Source: Oegoconia quadripuncta
Lineage: Eukaryota; Arthropoda; Insecta; Lepidoptera; Autostichidae
Length of the DNA: 64,000 bases
NCBI GenBank assembly: GCA_949316235.1
Contig: OX438743.1
Location: 33,697,242-33,761,241, forward strand
Direction: 5' to 3'
Position numbers and translations under genes: made by a program. Below the pieces are notes generated by a model, which worked only from the letters and a program-made list of their open reading frames with translations, did no database searches and was not told the DNA's origin. Positions within the stretch are counted from its first letter, which is position 1. Each line of letters begins with the position of its first letter. Shown here piece by piece: positions 24,101 to 34,789 of the stretch.

Positions 24101-27100
24101 CTGAAAACACATTTTTAAAACAAAAAACCGACCAAGTGCCTGTGGGCCAAGATCGGATTAAAGGATTCGAGTCACGGGGATTCTGCCTGGACAGGCTTCA
24201 AACTAACAATAATAAAAAAATGTGTTATCCTTTACTAATAAAACTAAAGATTACCATAAATGCTTTTAACACGTAATGAGAATAGTAAATATTGAGACAA
24301 ATCCCTAGGCCTAGTGGAGGCGAGTCATGACCCCTATATAAGTAGTCAGCTGCAGAAACAGGACCCAGCTACTGCTAGGTTACTTCAATAAGTAGGAACT
24401 TTAAAGTAACTAAGTTTATTTATGTTTCACTTAGAGCTTGGCAAAAGTTATCTCAGTCTTTCAATCAATCAAAAAGAAATACAAGAAATTAGTGTAGGTC
24501 TATATTACAATTAATCAGAAAGGGAAAAAAATAATAATAGGTGGCTATACCTTGAAAACGTAGGCCAATTAAGAGAGGGTCTCGTAGGTATATAAACCTA
24601 TTAGTCTATTTTTTTGTATTATAAAATAACCGCCCAAATAACTACAAATTTCACTATTTTCAAGAATTTTGAGTGGTTATGTAAACCCTCCTTGCGTGTG
24701 CCAGACTCGAACTTGACTGGTTTTTTAAGTGATAATAGATAAGTGGCAGGCAGGAGCATCGGTGGCTCACCGGTTAAGACGCGGTCCGGGAATTTGAGAG
24801 GTCCGGGTTCGATTCCCGAAGTCCCCAACCCGCATTGGGCCAGCATGATGAACTATGGCCCATGCAACGCTCGGTGCGCCTCACCACCGGGGTGCAACGG
24901 AAGGTGGGAAGACATTAGTTGCGCGATGTTATTATATGAACCGGTATACGCTTACGGTATCCTATACCGGATGAGTTATTAGGTAAGTGAAATAGAAGTT
25001 GTTGGATAGGTGTTTAATTAAAAAAAAAACGCCAGCGCCGGCCCCTGTTTAATATGCGACTGGCGGAATTCGTAGGGTTCCTATCATGCGAAATTTATTT
25101 AGAACTCATATTTTCCAGAAGTTTTCTTTACTTATTTAATTTAATGATGTAGGTAATTATGTGGAATAGGCTACAAACGCGACTGTCAAATGACACAATT
25201 AACGATTTATTAGATGATGGTTTTGAAAAAAAAAAATATCGTTACGGTAAAAAAACTCATCCAGTATATTCCAAACTACAGTCAGGAATTTATGCGAAGG
25301 AAGGCCTATATCCTATATTTACGGGCTGAGATGATGATGATGATAAGCATAAGTAAGTGCTTAGGTTTATTATTATTTTAGAAACTAACCACAACCATAA
25401 ACAGGAAGAAGCAAAGCTGTGCCGATATGCCGCATGGAATCAGAATGATGACATCAAATATGTCATTCAAATTTTTAGCAATTCTGTGAACATAAAGCAG
25501 GACTAAACTAAAACTAGTTTCAAGTGGTACTGTCTCTTTCTCCCTGGAACAGTACGATGCGACGGCACCACTCCAAAACTGGTTTTAGTTTAGTTGGTGT
25601 ACATCCAAATCGACACCAATGAGTTGTTATTCAGTCTTTATGTAAATTAGTATATATTATAATTATCAACACTCGTCCACTGCAGATGGCGCATAGGTTT
25701 CGAGGAGATTTTTAAACAATCACCACACTGAAATGACTTGATGTGGTTCTACGTATTTCCTGTGAATATCCTATAATTTCCTTCTATACCTACAAATCAA
25801 CTGCGTGACGTGGCCTCTCCCAGGGAGCGACTTTTATGACACAAGAAGATGCCGTGCTATTCTATGCTGTTATATTCACGATGCCTAGTAAACGTCTTTA
25901 TGACGTAAGGGGTTTTTCTGCAGCGATTGTTAGCTGACTGATATGACCTGTTCGTTGCCACTTCTGCCTGCTAACTTTAAAAGCTTTGTCGACATTGGCC
26001 AGAGGCGGACGATTCACATGGTTTCTGCTAAATATCACAGCGTTAAACATCGTTGCAAGGTCAATTGCCAATCAGTATGTAACATATATTAAAACACTCC
26101 ATCATGGCCTTTCCTCTTCATCGCTGTTTGTTGTCGATATTTGTATTCGCGCTAAGCATTTCGCTTCTTTGCGGACTGCCAAGATACGGAACGTCCTGCC
26201 GTCGTAGTCCAGGGTGAATTGGCATTTACTTGGATGCCGTACTTCATCTGCGGCTACATTGTCACTTTCCATTAGGTGAGATTGTGATCTCCAATCCATT
26301 ATATAAAACCCACCGCAATAATTTTTGATGCGTTTTAACTATTTCTTTCAATGCATTAAGTTTTTCATCGGTTTCTTCAACATTGATGGTCTTTCCTTCG
26401 TCTTTATTATATTGTACAACATTCTCCAAATCAATCTGAAGTATGCTCAGTAGCATACTTATATCGCAGGTTAAGGCAGCTAGAAGAAATATGGCCGAAT
26501 ATCGCACACATATGTGTATTGAACAAGCTGAAAGAATAATTAGGAATAAATTTTACAACCTCGGAAGAACAAGTGCAATATATAAATACAATAATAGAGT
26601 AGGTTTGTCTTTATTTTACGAATCACCATCATTTATCCCCATGGTTGATATGTACCAATTGGTATTAGCGGTTATGATTTCTTCCCAACTTTACAAATTC
26701 TCAGAGAATTCATTTATTTTAAAAGTATTACGGAAAACTTAAAATCATTATTACTTATATTAATATTATCTAATGTCAACATTGAATAATTAAAGCAATT
26801 AAAATACTCCCTACAATTTTCCGTATATACATACGGCCTATGTCGACATTTATTATATTTTTTTGAAAATAATATCTCTGTTTTGGCCAGACAAAAAAAC
26901 AGAAAAAAAAAACAAATAACTACTTGTTTAATCTTCTAATAAGTACCCTAAATTTTTACTGCTAAAGTGTTAAATCTTAATCGATTCGGTATTTTCTGGG
27001 GTGACCTTTAATGGCCTCTTGATGGTGACACCCTTTTGGGAAAATCGACTGAAATAATTCACTATTTGTCTACTACCCTATTGCTTCCTGACGTAAACAA

Positions 27101-29881
27101 GTACTTACTTGCAAGTGCTACATAAAAGTAATATGATAAAAAACGAACAAATGAAGTTATTTTGTATGGCTGGAAAATGTCGATAGGAAAGTAGTACGCA
27201 GGTTCCGGGCCCATTACCATTGAAAAAATCGTGAGAAATATCGGCAGCAATAAAGCAGCTACTGTAGTAACAACCGTAACTCCGAAGTATGCTGGAAATA
27301 TAATTGAAGGGTTAAAATTAGATAAATGAAGAGGTAAATTTGGTGCATTGTGTTCCAAGTGTAGAAAAAGGCCAAATCCGTCTATGCCGTGGGATTCGTT
27401 ATAACTGGACGTCCTATATAGTCCAGTCCTAAGGGGATAGCAGCGTCATTCGTGCGGACTGAGCTTCAAAACAAATGAGCACGAAGAGTTTCGTGTATTG
27501 TTGTATACCGCTATGTGGATCCTATGCTAATCTTTCTTCCCACCACCAGCAGTATTCTCCATTGGTAGGGCGAAGAGGAGTTGCGAACTCTTGTCAGTTT
27601 AACTCACAAGGTTAAGAAATGATATTCTTCAGTTCTACTTATTCGTCTCTAAGTCGATCTGGTCTTCCGATGCAATCGTGAAGGAAATGGGCATAATAAA
27701 ATCTATTTTAATAACATATATTTCACTTCTTTATTTTCGGATAATATTAGTGTAAAAGTACCTATGTATGGATTTACAATGTAAGTCAGTGTTTGTAACC
27801 TCGTCGATGGTAATTGGCACAAAAGGGATTAATACATACAATTATCATAAATCTTCAGTCGCCTCAAAGCGTCTTTCATCGTTTTTGCTTTCTCACAATT
27901 TTGCTTATCGGTTGGCCATATTTCACCAATTTCTTTAAACACTTCCCTAATTCGGTGTCTTCTAAAAAATATTATTTGCAAAGAGGAAATTTCTGAAACA
28001 GTAAATCGTCTAGATAATAAGAGTTCTAAAATATAAGCAAGCTCTTTTAAATTCCGTTTAGGTCAGTTTAGTTCCGTTAAGGACGACCTGTTTGGTGTAG
28101 TGGTTAGAAACTCTTCTACTACACCAAATGGTCGCGGGTTCGAATGCCGCTAGGGGCATATGTTTGTATGATGAATACAGACATGTGTTCCCGAGTTACG
28201 GATGTTTTTCATTTATACATGTATTTATTTACCAAAAAAATGTATTTCTATAGTTTATCAACCATCTAGTATCCATAACACAAGCCTAGATGCTTACTGT
28301 GGACCTAGATGGCGCTGTGTGTTAATAATAAAAAAAAACAAACAAACTTCCCCTTCATGTCTTGCGTGTACAGAGCCTCCCTAGATATTTGATACTTAAC
28401 TGGCTATCTAAAAGTTTTAACGTAAACAGGGAGAACCCTGTTTGTTGTTGAACCCTCAAGATCCATAGAAATGGATCTTGAGAACATGTCTCTTTCTCTT
28501 TTGCTCTGATTTCCAAAGACACTAGCGGCCTCAAGAATAAGTTCTAGTTTCAGAAGCAATGAAGATACTTCGGACAGAAGAGGTAGGACCATGTAACTCA
28601 ACCCATGTTTCAAAATAAACTTAAGTACCTATTTGTATTTTCCCTAACGGACTTATCTGGAGAAAGCAGTGTTTATAAAAATCTAATTTGTAAATAATGG
28701 TTTCATAGTTGATTCGATCAATCATCATAATTTCTTGGTTTGGACAAACTTAACTAAAAAAGCAATAATTTATTTATAGTGTCCCAAAGTGGTGTCAATC
28801 GACATAGGTAACTAACAGACACAGTAGGTTGCCGTAGAAAGAAAACTTCACGGTTCAGTTAAGTTTAACGTTTCAGTTTCTGTAGATATAAAAAGGTACT
28901 CTGTGTTCTGTAGTAACATAATGCAGTAGTTAAGGCCCTTTACAACAACAATTAAGATTTAAATCGAAACAATACTTCGCAATCAGGCGTCGTAATTCTG
29001 CATTCTAACAGCAAGCAGTTTCAGTTGTAGCATAGACTGTGTTTATTAGCTTGTCTGCACTTACTGGCTAAGACTGGCTCGAGTCGTATTTAGGTGAAAG
29101 GAGACAGTACGTTGAGGTGACGAAACTAAATGAAAATAATATGATAAATGTATACAAATCGTCTACTCAAATAAATAAGACAGGCGTCCCTCAAGGGAGT
29201 GTCCTGGGACCTCTACTATTCCTGATATACATAAATGATCTCCCAAACTATATCACATATGACTGTACGCTATTTGCTGATGATGTATCTGTACCTAATC
29301 TTGCAATGACGTAGAAATTTTTAATGACAAAATAAACACTGTAGTTGATAACGTAATGACATGGCTTAAAAACAATAACTTAAATGCAAATATTGATAAA
29401 ACGACATACGTACAATTTATAAACAGAAATGGTAAAAAGAAACCTCTTAATATAAAATATGACAATACAATAATTACAGAATGGTCAAAAACGACCTTTC
29501 TTGGTATCACATTAGATGATCAATGTTCATGGGCCTATCACATCGATAAACTATGCAATAAGATAAATCCTTTTACAGATGCATTGTGGCGATTAAATAA
29601 ACTTAGCAGTGAAAAAGTTGCTCTACATGCTTATCATGGATATGTATGTTTGTAGACGATATTACATAGAGCGCCACACTGGGGTCGCTCTGGTAAGGTT
29701 TTAGCCGTGCCGAGGGAGGATCACACGGGGAGTGAGCGTAGGGAAATCACAAACACAAACTCTTGAGATTGTTGAGAATGCTTCTTTATTTCGTGTTCTT
29801 CGTTCACAATTCACATCACTAACTTTTCACTATTGAACCGACCGCATGTTTTGACGTTGTGCTCTGTACTACTTTCTATGT

Positions 29882-29929
<48 letters not shown>

Positions 29930-32900
29930 GCCCATGCAAAGGCACCCTCCGGAGGAACGAAGGAGGGAGGCGGAGAAGGCTCTAAGCGTACGAGCACAGC
30001 CGGCTGTGCAAGTTATGTGGGACTCACAGAGTGTGCCTACCCACTAAAACTCCGCCTTGGAGGTAGGGACTAGCCGTGAGGCTTTTATCCCGTCATCGGA
30101 AGCGACCCCTTTCCTGGGGAGGGGAGGGGCGCTAGTGGTGCTCTGCTAGAAGAGCATCACTTAGAAGAGCCTGGAGCTAATCGAGAGTCGATGATGAGTC
30201 AGGGGTGACAAGTGCCCCTGACTCATCTGTGGCCGCCAGGAGGCAAGCCAGATCGGATGTGAGTTTGTTGGGTGGGTCGGTGAGGACGTTCCTAGGACGC
30301 CGGACTTGATAGAGAGAGGTTGATGAGGGGGTAGGGTAGACTGCTGACCCTCTTATTAACGGATTTGGGTGTTCGGTAGCTGATTTGAAAGAGGATTCGG
30401 TGAGGGTTTTCAAAAACTGTTGGATTGATGGTAAATCTATGTCACGGTGAAGGTCAGCATTTCTGACGCACCAGTGGGCGTTCAGTGCTCTACGACAGAA
30501 AAGGTTTTGTACGATTTGGAGTTTATTTATTGTATTAGGGTTCGCGTGTGCGAAAACGGGGGCCGCGTATGTCATTACCGGTCGGATGCATACCTTGAAG
30601 AGTGTTCTCTTATTGATGGGGGACATTTTACTACTTCTGCCTATCATACTATTTAGGCGGCCCAGATAGAAGCGGGCAGTGCGAGTCACATTCAGGATGT
30701 GAGGCTTAAAAGTTAGCCTCGAGTCCAGAGTAACACCTAGGTATTTGGCAGTGGGTTTCCAGGGGACAGGGGTACCTAGCATACGGATTTGGGTATCATT
30801 GAGATCGAGATGGCGTCTTCTCTTATGACTGAATCTAATCGCGGTGCTTTTATCGGGGTTTACTTCTATACGCCATTTCCTAAACCATTCTCCAAGCTCA
30901 TTAACTGAGCGTTGGAGTTTGGATATGGTTGACGACAGCCGCTGACCCTTTATATAGAGGGCAGTGTCGTCGGCGAAGAGAGAGAGTTGGACATTGTTTT
31001 TGGGGATGGGTATGTCGTTTGTGTACGATATATATAGTAGGGGAGAGAGCACTGATCCCTGAGGGACTCCGGCTTTGAGCGGGCGGGGGGAGGATAGCAC
31101 TCCTTCGTGTCTAAAACGAAAGGTACGATCCTGGAGATAGGATGCTATTGTTAGAACTAGCCTATCGGGGAGACCTAAGTGGTGTAGTTTATAGATAAGG
31201 CCTGCGTGCCATACTTTATCGAATGCCTTTGCGACATCAAAGAAGACTGCTACTGTTTTTTCGCGTTTAGGGTAGAAACCGCTCAAGATGTACTCGATTA
31301 TGCGGTGGACCTGTTGTGGACAAGAATGGTTTGCGCGGAAACCGAATTGGTGGGGTAAAATAAGAGGGGGCTCACCTACTGGGAATAGGTGTTTTCTCAT
31401 ATGATAGAGGATTACTCTTTCTAATACTTTGCCTAGCGCCTTGAGGAGGCTGATGGGACGGTGGCTAGAGGGGATATTGAGGGGCTTTCCTGGTTTGGGG
31501 ATACCTATGACTATTGCTTCCTTCCAGGCGGTTGGAAAGTAGCAGAGATCAAAGCAAGCGTTAAATATAAGAGACAGTAGGGTGAGTACATTGAGGGGGA
31601 GGTGTTTGAGGGCTTGGTTGGAGATTCCGTCCGCGCCTGGGGCTTTTTTTGGCTTAAGGCCTTTGATGATGGCTTGAATTTGGTCGGTGGAAACTAGGAT
31701 AGGGTCTGAGGTTGGAGGGGAAGTCGTTATACAACGAGCTTCCTCCTCCACCATTTGGACATGGGCGGAGTCATACTCGAGAGTACTGGGGGAGCATTGC
31801 GCGGCCGTGTTGTCAGCGAGACATTCGGCTTTTTCATCGTCTTCGAAGGCAACGGTGCCATCGGGACGGTTTAGCGGAGGGGTATGGGTGATTGTGTCTA
31901 ACCGGAGGGCTTTCGCCACTTTGTAATACGCGAGGTGGGAGGGAGAGATTTCCTCCATGAGTTTACTTTTCTATGTCCGTGGGTACCAGGCTTATATCTC
32001 AAAAAATCCGTCGGGCTCTGATCGGTCAACCAATGACAATGCCGGAATTAATTAATTTTAACCAATCAGAACCCGCGGCGAATTAAATGCAGGTACCCAC
32101 CAATTTGTCATTTTTATTAAAAAGGGCGCCTCTGGTGGCCATAAAAGGAATTAGCGGTCGGCTCGATGTTGATGCTATACATCGTAAGACTGGCTTTACA
32201 CTACTACCCACACAAATATTTATCAAATTTACAATACTCAGATAAGAACAAATAATTTTCCCATCAAAAACATGGTTGATCATTTTGCTCCTCAACAATG
32301 TTCTTTGCTTAGATATGGTATTATTCTGTGGGGCAATGCCTGCCAAGTAAATAGAGTGTTTATTGCACAAAAACAATGTGTAAGAGCTATATGTGCTCGG
32401 ACATCCTGCAGACCACTCTTCAAGAAATTAAAATTACTTACAGTGCCGTGCATATATTATACATGAGATATGTGTATTTGTAAAAGTTCACCCAGACCTA
32501 TTTCAAAGGCGAAAAGAAAATTGTAAATTTAATGTCAGGTACCCCGACCGATTGATGTTACCCAGTATAAACACCACGTTATGTAGTAAAAATAACTATG
32601 TAATGGCTATTAAAATATATAATAGGCTAATAAACCCAAATAAAAATTTTACCTTTGAACCTTTTTAAAAGTAAATTAAAACAATGGTTAATTCAGAATT
32701 GATTTTACTCAATGGATGAATATTATAAAGGTACTTCTATGCAGTAATATGAAATGTTTAATATGATTGACCAGAAAAATAAGAAGTATATATAACAATA
32801 GATTAGTCTTAGTTAAATGACATATTATAATGGGAACTAATAATATAATTTTATGTAAAAATTATAATAATACAATAGTAATAATAGGTATAACATTAAG

Positions 32901-33735
32901 TAATAATTTTGCAAACCAGACGCTGGCGAACTGTGTGATACTTAACATTATATATTATATTTAAGACCGTAATTGTTACCACATTTCGAGCGAAATAAAT
33001 CAAAAGACTGATTTCCGTACTTAGTTGACCGTGTCCTACGTCCCGTCTGATAAACTAGCCTAAAATACTACTAATACTAATATTATAAATACATGCATCA
33101 CCAATATAATATTAATAACCAACTCAACCCAGTACGCTTTTCAAACGAAATACATATTAGTACATATTATATGACAAATAACCAATACTGCTACCATCCC
33201 ACTAATTATTTATTTACTTCCAAAGTTCTGTTTTAAGCTGAACGTCACTTTCCACTTGAGGCACTGGCAGAATTATCAGTGTTGTAAGCGCGTTCAGCGT
33301 TTGCAGCGTTAGCTGAGCCAGCAAGCCCTTTCACTGCTACAATTATATTGTGCATTATTCTAAGATTTCTTCCTGTATAATAATAATTATATTTATGGTT
33401 CTGTACAATGTATTGTGGCACTGAATAAAAAGTTTCTATGTCTATGTCTATTTCTATTTCTTACCTTGAGTGAACATCAAAACACAAGGAATAGCATTGG
33501 CAATGCTTAAAAACGAAGCTCCAGTCCTAACGCCGGTGGCAATGAATATAATGACCAATATGTTTAAGATTACGTACACAATATTAAAGAAAATAAATCT
33601 TCCATGCTTCCTCATGAAATTAGAACGGGTGGTAATAGAATCATCTAACAAATCCAAGCCAATAATGCCAAGTAAGAAAAGATGACGGTTGATCGTCTTC
33701 TTGAAATCTAAAGACATATGTATTTGAGTCGACAT
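23984..33735 (-). CDS. Insect odorant receptor (7tm_6), six exons, C-terminus not found
   Basis: Exons in reading order: 33465-33735, 27840-27992, 27109-27291, 26314-26479, 25390-25483, 23984-24100. Every junction is GT-AG and the phases agree (1, 1, 1, 2, 0), giving 328 codons without a stop. The start is taken as ATG at 33735 ([13 protein letters not shown]); an in-frame ATG at 33771 is less typical. Hydrophobic segments: [20 protein letters not shown] (TM1), exon 3 [18 protein letters not shown], exon 5 [17 protein letters not shown] and exon 6 [15 protein letters not shown]. Family-like blocks are [15 protein letters not shown] (exon 2) and [13 protein letters not shown] (exon 4). Insect ORs are ligand-selective subunits that pair with Orco in olfactory neurons. 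Usual length is about 390-420 residues, so 60-90 C-terminal residues are missing: undetected, lost, or left of 23984. Intron 1 (5.5 kb) holds a transposon nest. Could be a functional gene or a recent pseudogene. Confidence 0.75.
24756..24910 (+). repeat. tRNA-headed SINE with RTE-like tail, partial
   Basis: The head 'agcatcggtggctcaccggt' and B box 'gtccgggttcgattcccgaa' are followed by 'gtccccaacccgcattgggc' and 'cagcatgatgaactatggcc'. The normal (TGATGA) end is replaced by unrelated sequence. It lies in odorant receptor intron 5. Confidence 0.7.
25260..25346 (+). repeat. RTE-like tail fragment with (GAT)n end
   Basis: The sequence 'gcgaaggaaggcctatatcc' followed by 'tttacgggctgagatgatga' and 'tgatga' is only the 3' end of the SINE or LINE family above, inserted 40 bases from odorant receptor exon 5 on its downstream side. 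Confidence 0.65.
25390..25483 (-). CDS. Odorant receptor exon 5 (TM5)
   Basis: The acceptor gttcacag is followed by A, which completes the Arg codon from exon 4. It then reads [31 protein letters not shown] and ends at the donor GTG|gttagt (phase 0). The pattern '..LNDIF...IL' followed by a hydrophobic stretch is characteristic. A small inverted-repeat element starts 17 bases upstream of this exon. Confidence 0.75.
25502..25594. mobile_element. MITE-like element with 19-bp inverted ends
   Basis: The left end 'actaaactaaaactagttt' (25502-25520) and right end 'aaactggttttagtttagt' (25576-25594) are inverted repeats with one mismatch, enclosing about 55 bases. It has no coding capacity. It lies inside the polypyrimidine/branch-point zone of the odorant receptor exon 5 acceptor. 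Confidence 0.7.
26160..26292 (+). repeat. Non-LTR retrotransposon 3' end, fragment
   Basis: The sequence 'cggactgccaagatacggaa' ([11 protein letters not shown] in translation) is followed by 'cattgtcactttccattagg' and 'tgagattgtgatc'. Fuller versions at 54060 and 54610 read SESYNLGIFKS and VNRHLL. It probably derives from a jockey/CR1-type LINE. Confidence 0.6.
26314..26479 (-). CDS. Odorant receptor exon 4 (cytoplasmic loop)
   Basis: The acceptor is cttctag and the donor TGCG|gtgggt. The reading [19 protein letters not shown] then [12 protein letters not shown] is the family's conserved intracellular region (a C..I..L...L..L... stretch, then ...HQ..LR). The ORF in this frame continues into the intron past the donor. 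Confidence 0.75.
27109..27291 (-). CDS. Odorant receptor exon 3 (TM3, FPIDIF loop, TM4)
   Basis: The acceptor is atttccag and the donor GCAA|gtaagt. The reading [18 protein letters not shown] is followed by [17 protein letters not shown] and [12 protein letters not shown]. The extracellular 'FP.D......' segment is typical of the family between TM3 and TM4. Phases 1 in and 1 out fit both neighbours. Confidence 0.75.
27840..27992 (-). CDS. Odorant receptor exon 2 (loop, IWPTD motif)
   Basis: The 3' splice site is tttcag (27993-27998) and the donor T|gtatgt follows base 27840. The reading [46 protein letters not shown] matches the post-TM2 loop of moth ORs. It begins with two bases that complete the split codon left by exon 1. 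Confidence 0.7.
28082..28327 (+). repeat. tRNA-derived SINE (type 1) in odorant receptor intron 1
   Basis: The head 'gacctgtttggtgtagtggt' is followed by the B box 'cgcgggttcgaatgccgcta', 'gggcatatgtttgtatgatg' and the end 'tagatggcgctgtgtgttaa'. The copy is well preserved. Confidence 0.8.
28455..28482. repeat. Short perfect hairpin, 12-bp arms
   Basis: The arms 'ctcaagatccat' (28455-28466) and 'atggatcttgag' (28471-28482) are exact reverse complements with a 4-base loop (agaa). The surrounding ORF (28404-28613, - strand) has no recognisable domain. Confidence 0.7.
29884..31967 (-). mobile_element. 5'-truncated jockey-type non-LTR retrotransposon with polyA tail
   Basis: On the - strand the element ends in a 44-base polyA (T-run 29884-29927). 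It is flanked by the direct repeat tttctatgtcc (29873-29883 and 31968-31978), a target-site duplication. The 5' end is truncated, so the ORF1 protein and endonuclease are missing. The long homopolymer tail and matching flanks suggest a recent insertion. Confidence 0.85.
30177..31958 (-). CDS. Jockey-clade reverse transcriptase ORF (truncated pol)
   Basis: A single 593-codon frame without interruption. Motifs in order: [44 protein letters not shown]; the metal-binding [27 protein letters not shown]; the catalytic FADDTALY; and a thumb/C-terminal region [12 protein letters not shown]. These are the RT blocks of jockey-type LINEs. The normal protein would have an endonuclease domain ahead of this; the first Met here simply follows the truncation point, so it is not a true start. 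The frame is intact, but the copy cannot be autonomous. Base composition is GC-richer than the surrounding intron. Confidence 0.9.
   Translation of the reverse strand: MEEISPSHLAYYKVAKALRLDTITHTPPLNRPDGTVAFEDDEKAECLADNTAAQCSPSTLEYDSAHVQMVEEEARCITTSPPTSDPILVSTDQIQAIIKGLKPKKAPGADGISNQALKHLPLNVLTLLSLIFNACFDLCYFPTAWKEAIVIGIPKPGKPLNIPSSHRPISLLKALGKVLERVILYHMRKHLFPVGEPPLILPHQFGFRANHSCPQQVHRIIEYILSGFYPKREKTVAVFFDVAKAFDKVWHAGLIYKLHHLGLPDRLVLTIASYLQDRTFRFRHEGVLSSPRPLKAGVPQGSVLSPLLYISYTNDIPIPKNNVQLSLFADDTALYIKGQRLSSTISKLQRSVNELGEWFRKWRIEVNPDKSTAIRFSHKRRRHLDLNDTQIRMLGTPVPWKPTAKYLGVTLDSRLTFKPHILNVTRTARFYLGRLNSMIGRSSKMSPINKRTLFKVCIRPVMTYAAPVFAHANPNTINKLQIVQNLFCRRALNAHWCVRNADLHRDIDLPSIQQFLKTLTESSFKSATEHPNPLIRGSAVYPTPSSTSLYQVRRPRNVLTDPPNKLTSDLACLLAATDESGALVTPDSSSTLD
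33360..33460 (+). repeat. Retroelement 3' end with (TCTATG)n tail, abutting OR exon 1
   Basis: The sequence 'tgtacaatgtattgtggcac', 'tgaataaaaagtttctatg' is followed by tctatg/tctatttc repeats up to 33460. This is the usual form of a LINE or SINE tail with a polyA signal. It stops about four bases from the odorant receptor exon 1 donor. Confidence 0.55.
33465..33735 (-). CDS. Odorant receptor exon 1 (N-terminus to TM2)
   Basis: This encodes 90 codons plus one base, from MSTQIHM through [19 protein letters not shown]1 and TM2, and ends ...CVLMFTQ at the donor CAAG|gtaag. A repeat end made of (TCTATG)n begins within about five bases of this donor on its intron side. Confidence 0.75.
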
Positions 33736-34789
33736 GGCTGGACGAGAATTGAATTCAAAGTAAAAAATCAAGTCCGATCGCGGTTCAGCTTTTTTGTAAT
33801 TTAAAAACGATAATGACTTAATAACCTACGTTTATCAAAAGTATTCGCTAATGCTACAATACGATACAAAAAAGTAATGATATTTGTATGTATGAAGTCG
33901 GTTAAAATATAGGTATATTTGTTGTTGTAACGATTTTTAAGATTCGAATGCGTATTTGAAATTCCCCAAAACGGTGTAGGTATTTAATCTTCTTGTAAAT
34001 AGTCCAAATAATTATTAGAAATTGATTTAGGTTGATTGATTGAGGTTTTAGTTTAAATTTGATTTTTGAAATGATTAGAATAAGAATAGTAGATTATGCG
34101 ATATTCGTTTTCTCTTCTTCTTAGCGAGTCGATAGTAGTTTTAAACATTCGGTAAATTGACGTAGGCGATTGGATAGTCACGTGGCTAATAACTGGGCTT
34201 CAAAATTTTGACATCATTACTGGTAACCGCTATCATCGACTAGAAAAGAAAACGATATCAAACTGTATACAATTTCTCAGGATACAAAAATGTATCCATG
34301 ATTTCCTATAGGTTGGTAATTTGGCATGATAAAGGTCCTAATTTATTAGTCCTGATCCATTAAACAGTGATAATGTAAGTACAAGTAACAATTTTGTTTA
34401 TGAAATAATATTAAAAAACACATAACCTTACGGCGAAAAGTACCGCTGCGGCACTCAAATTTTCTTTATTATTACATTTAAACAAAATTATTATTTGGAA
34501 TACTTTAGATCCACAACAATCACATGTTCAAAGGATAAAGATAATAAATTAGGACCCTATATTTATACCTAAGTATAATAAAAAAGATATCAAGGGATTC
34601 TACTACAGAGTCGGGATTCTAAACGGTTAGTCGATTCGATATTTGAACAATTTAAATTTCGAATGCGTTTTTGTTCGTAGAAACGCATTCGAGATTAGAA
34701 ACTTTCCGATAGGTGCCAATCGAGTATCGATTCTACCACAGGAGAACAATTTACTTATTTAGATATATCTGTAATACAAAAATATAAGG

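Larger units (their letters stand above)
29651..32297. mobile_element. Solo-LTR-like insertion (TGT...ACA), itself interrupted
   Basis: This inserted block starts tgtagacg and ends cctcaaca, and is flanked by the direct repeat atgtt (29646-29650 and 32298-32302). TG...CA ends and a 5-bp target duplication are the signature of LTR-retrotransposon integration. Without the nested jockey copy it is about 550 bp and has no coding sequence, as expected of a solo LTR. The family is not identified. Confidence 0.65.
29075..32760 (+). pseudogene. CR1/jockey-superfamily LINE reverse transcriptase, split by a nested insertion
   Basis: Segment A (29075-29650) reads [15 protein letters not shown], then [20 protein letters not shown] and the catalytic FADD (about 29274). 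After a +1 frameshift near 29310 it continues with [16 protein letters not shown]. Segment B (from 32303) carries the downstream region ([31 protein letters not shown]), then a frameshift and decay to about 32760. Both halves belong to one RT; the reading frame picks up exactly where it broke when one copy of the 5-base target duplication is discounted. The endonuclease and N-terminal RT are missing. It sits in odorant receptor intron 1, antisense to that gene. Confidence 0.8.

Noticed and set aside
26443..26742. 99-codon + strand ORF
   Set aside because: Its first part is antisense to odorant receptor exon 4 and its acceptor; no domain was seen in the rest.
31687..31926. 79-codon + strand ORF
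   Set aside because: Antisense shadow of the intact jockey reverse transcriptase frame.
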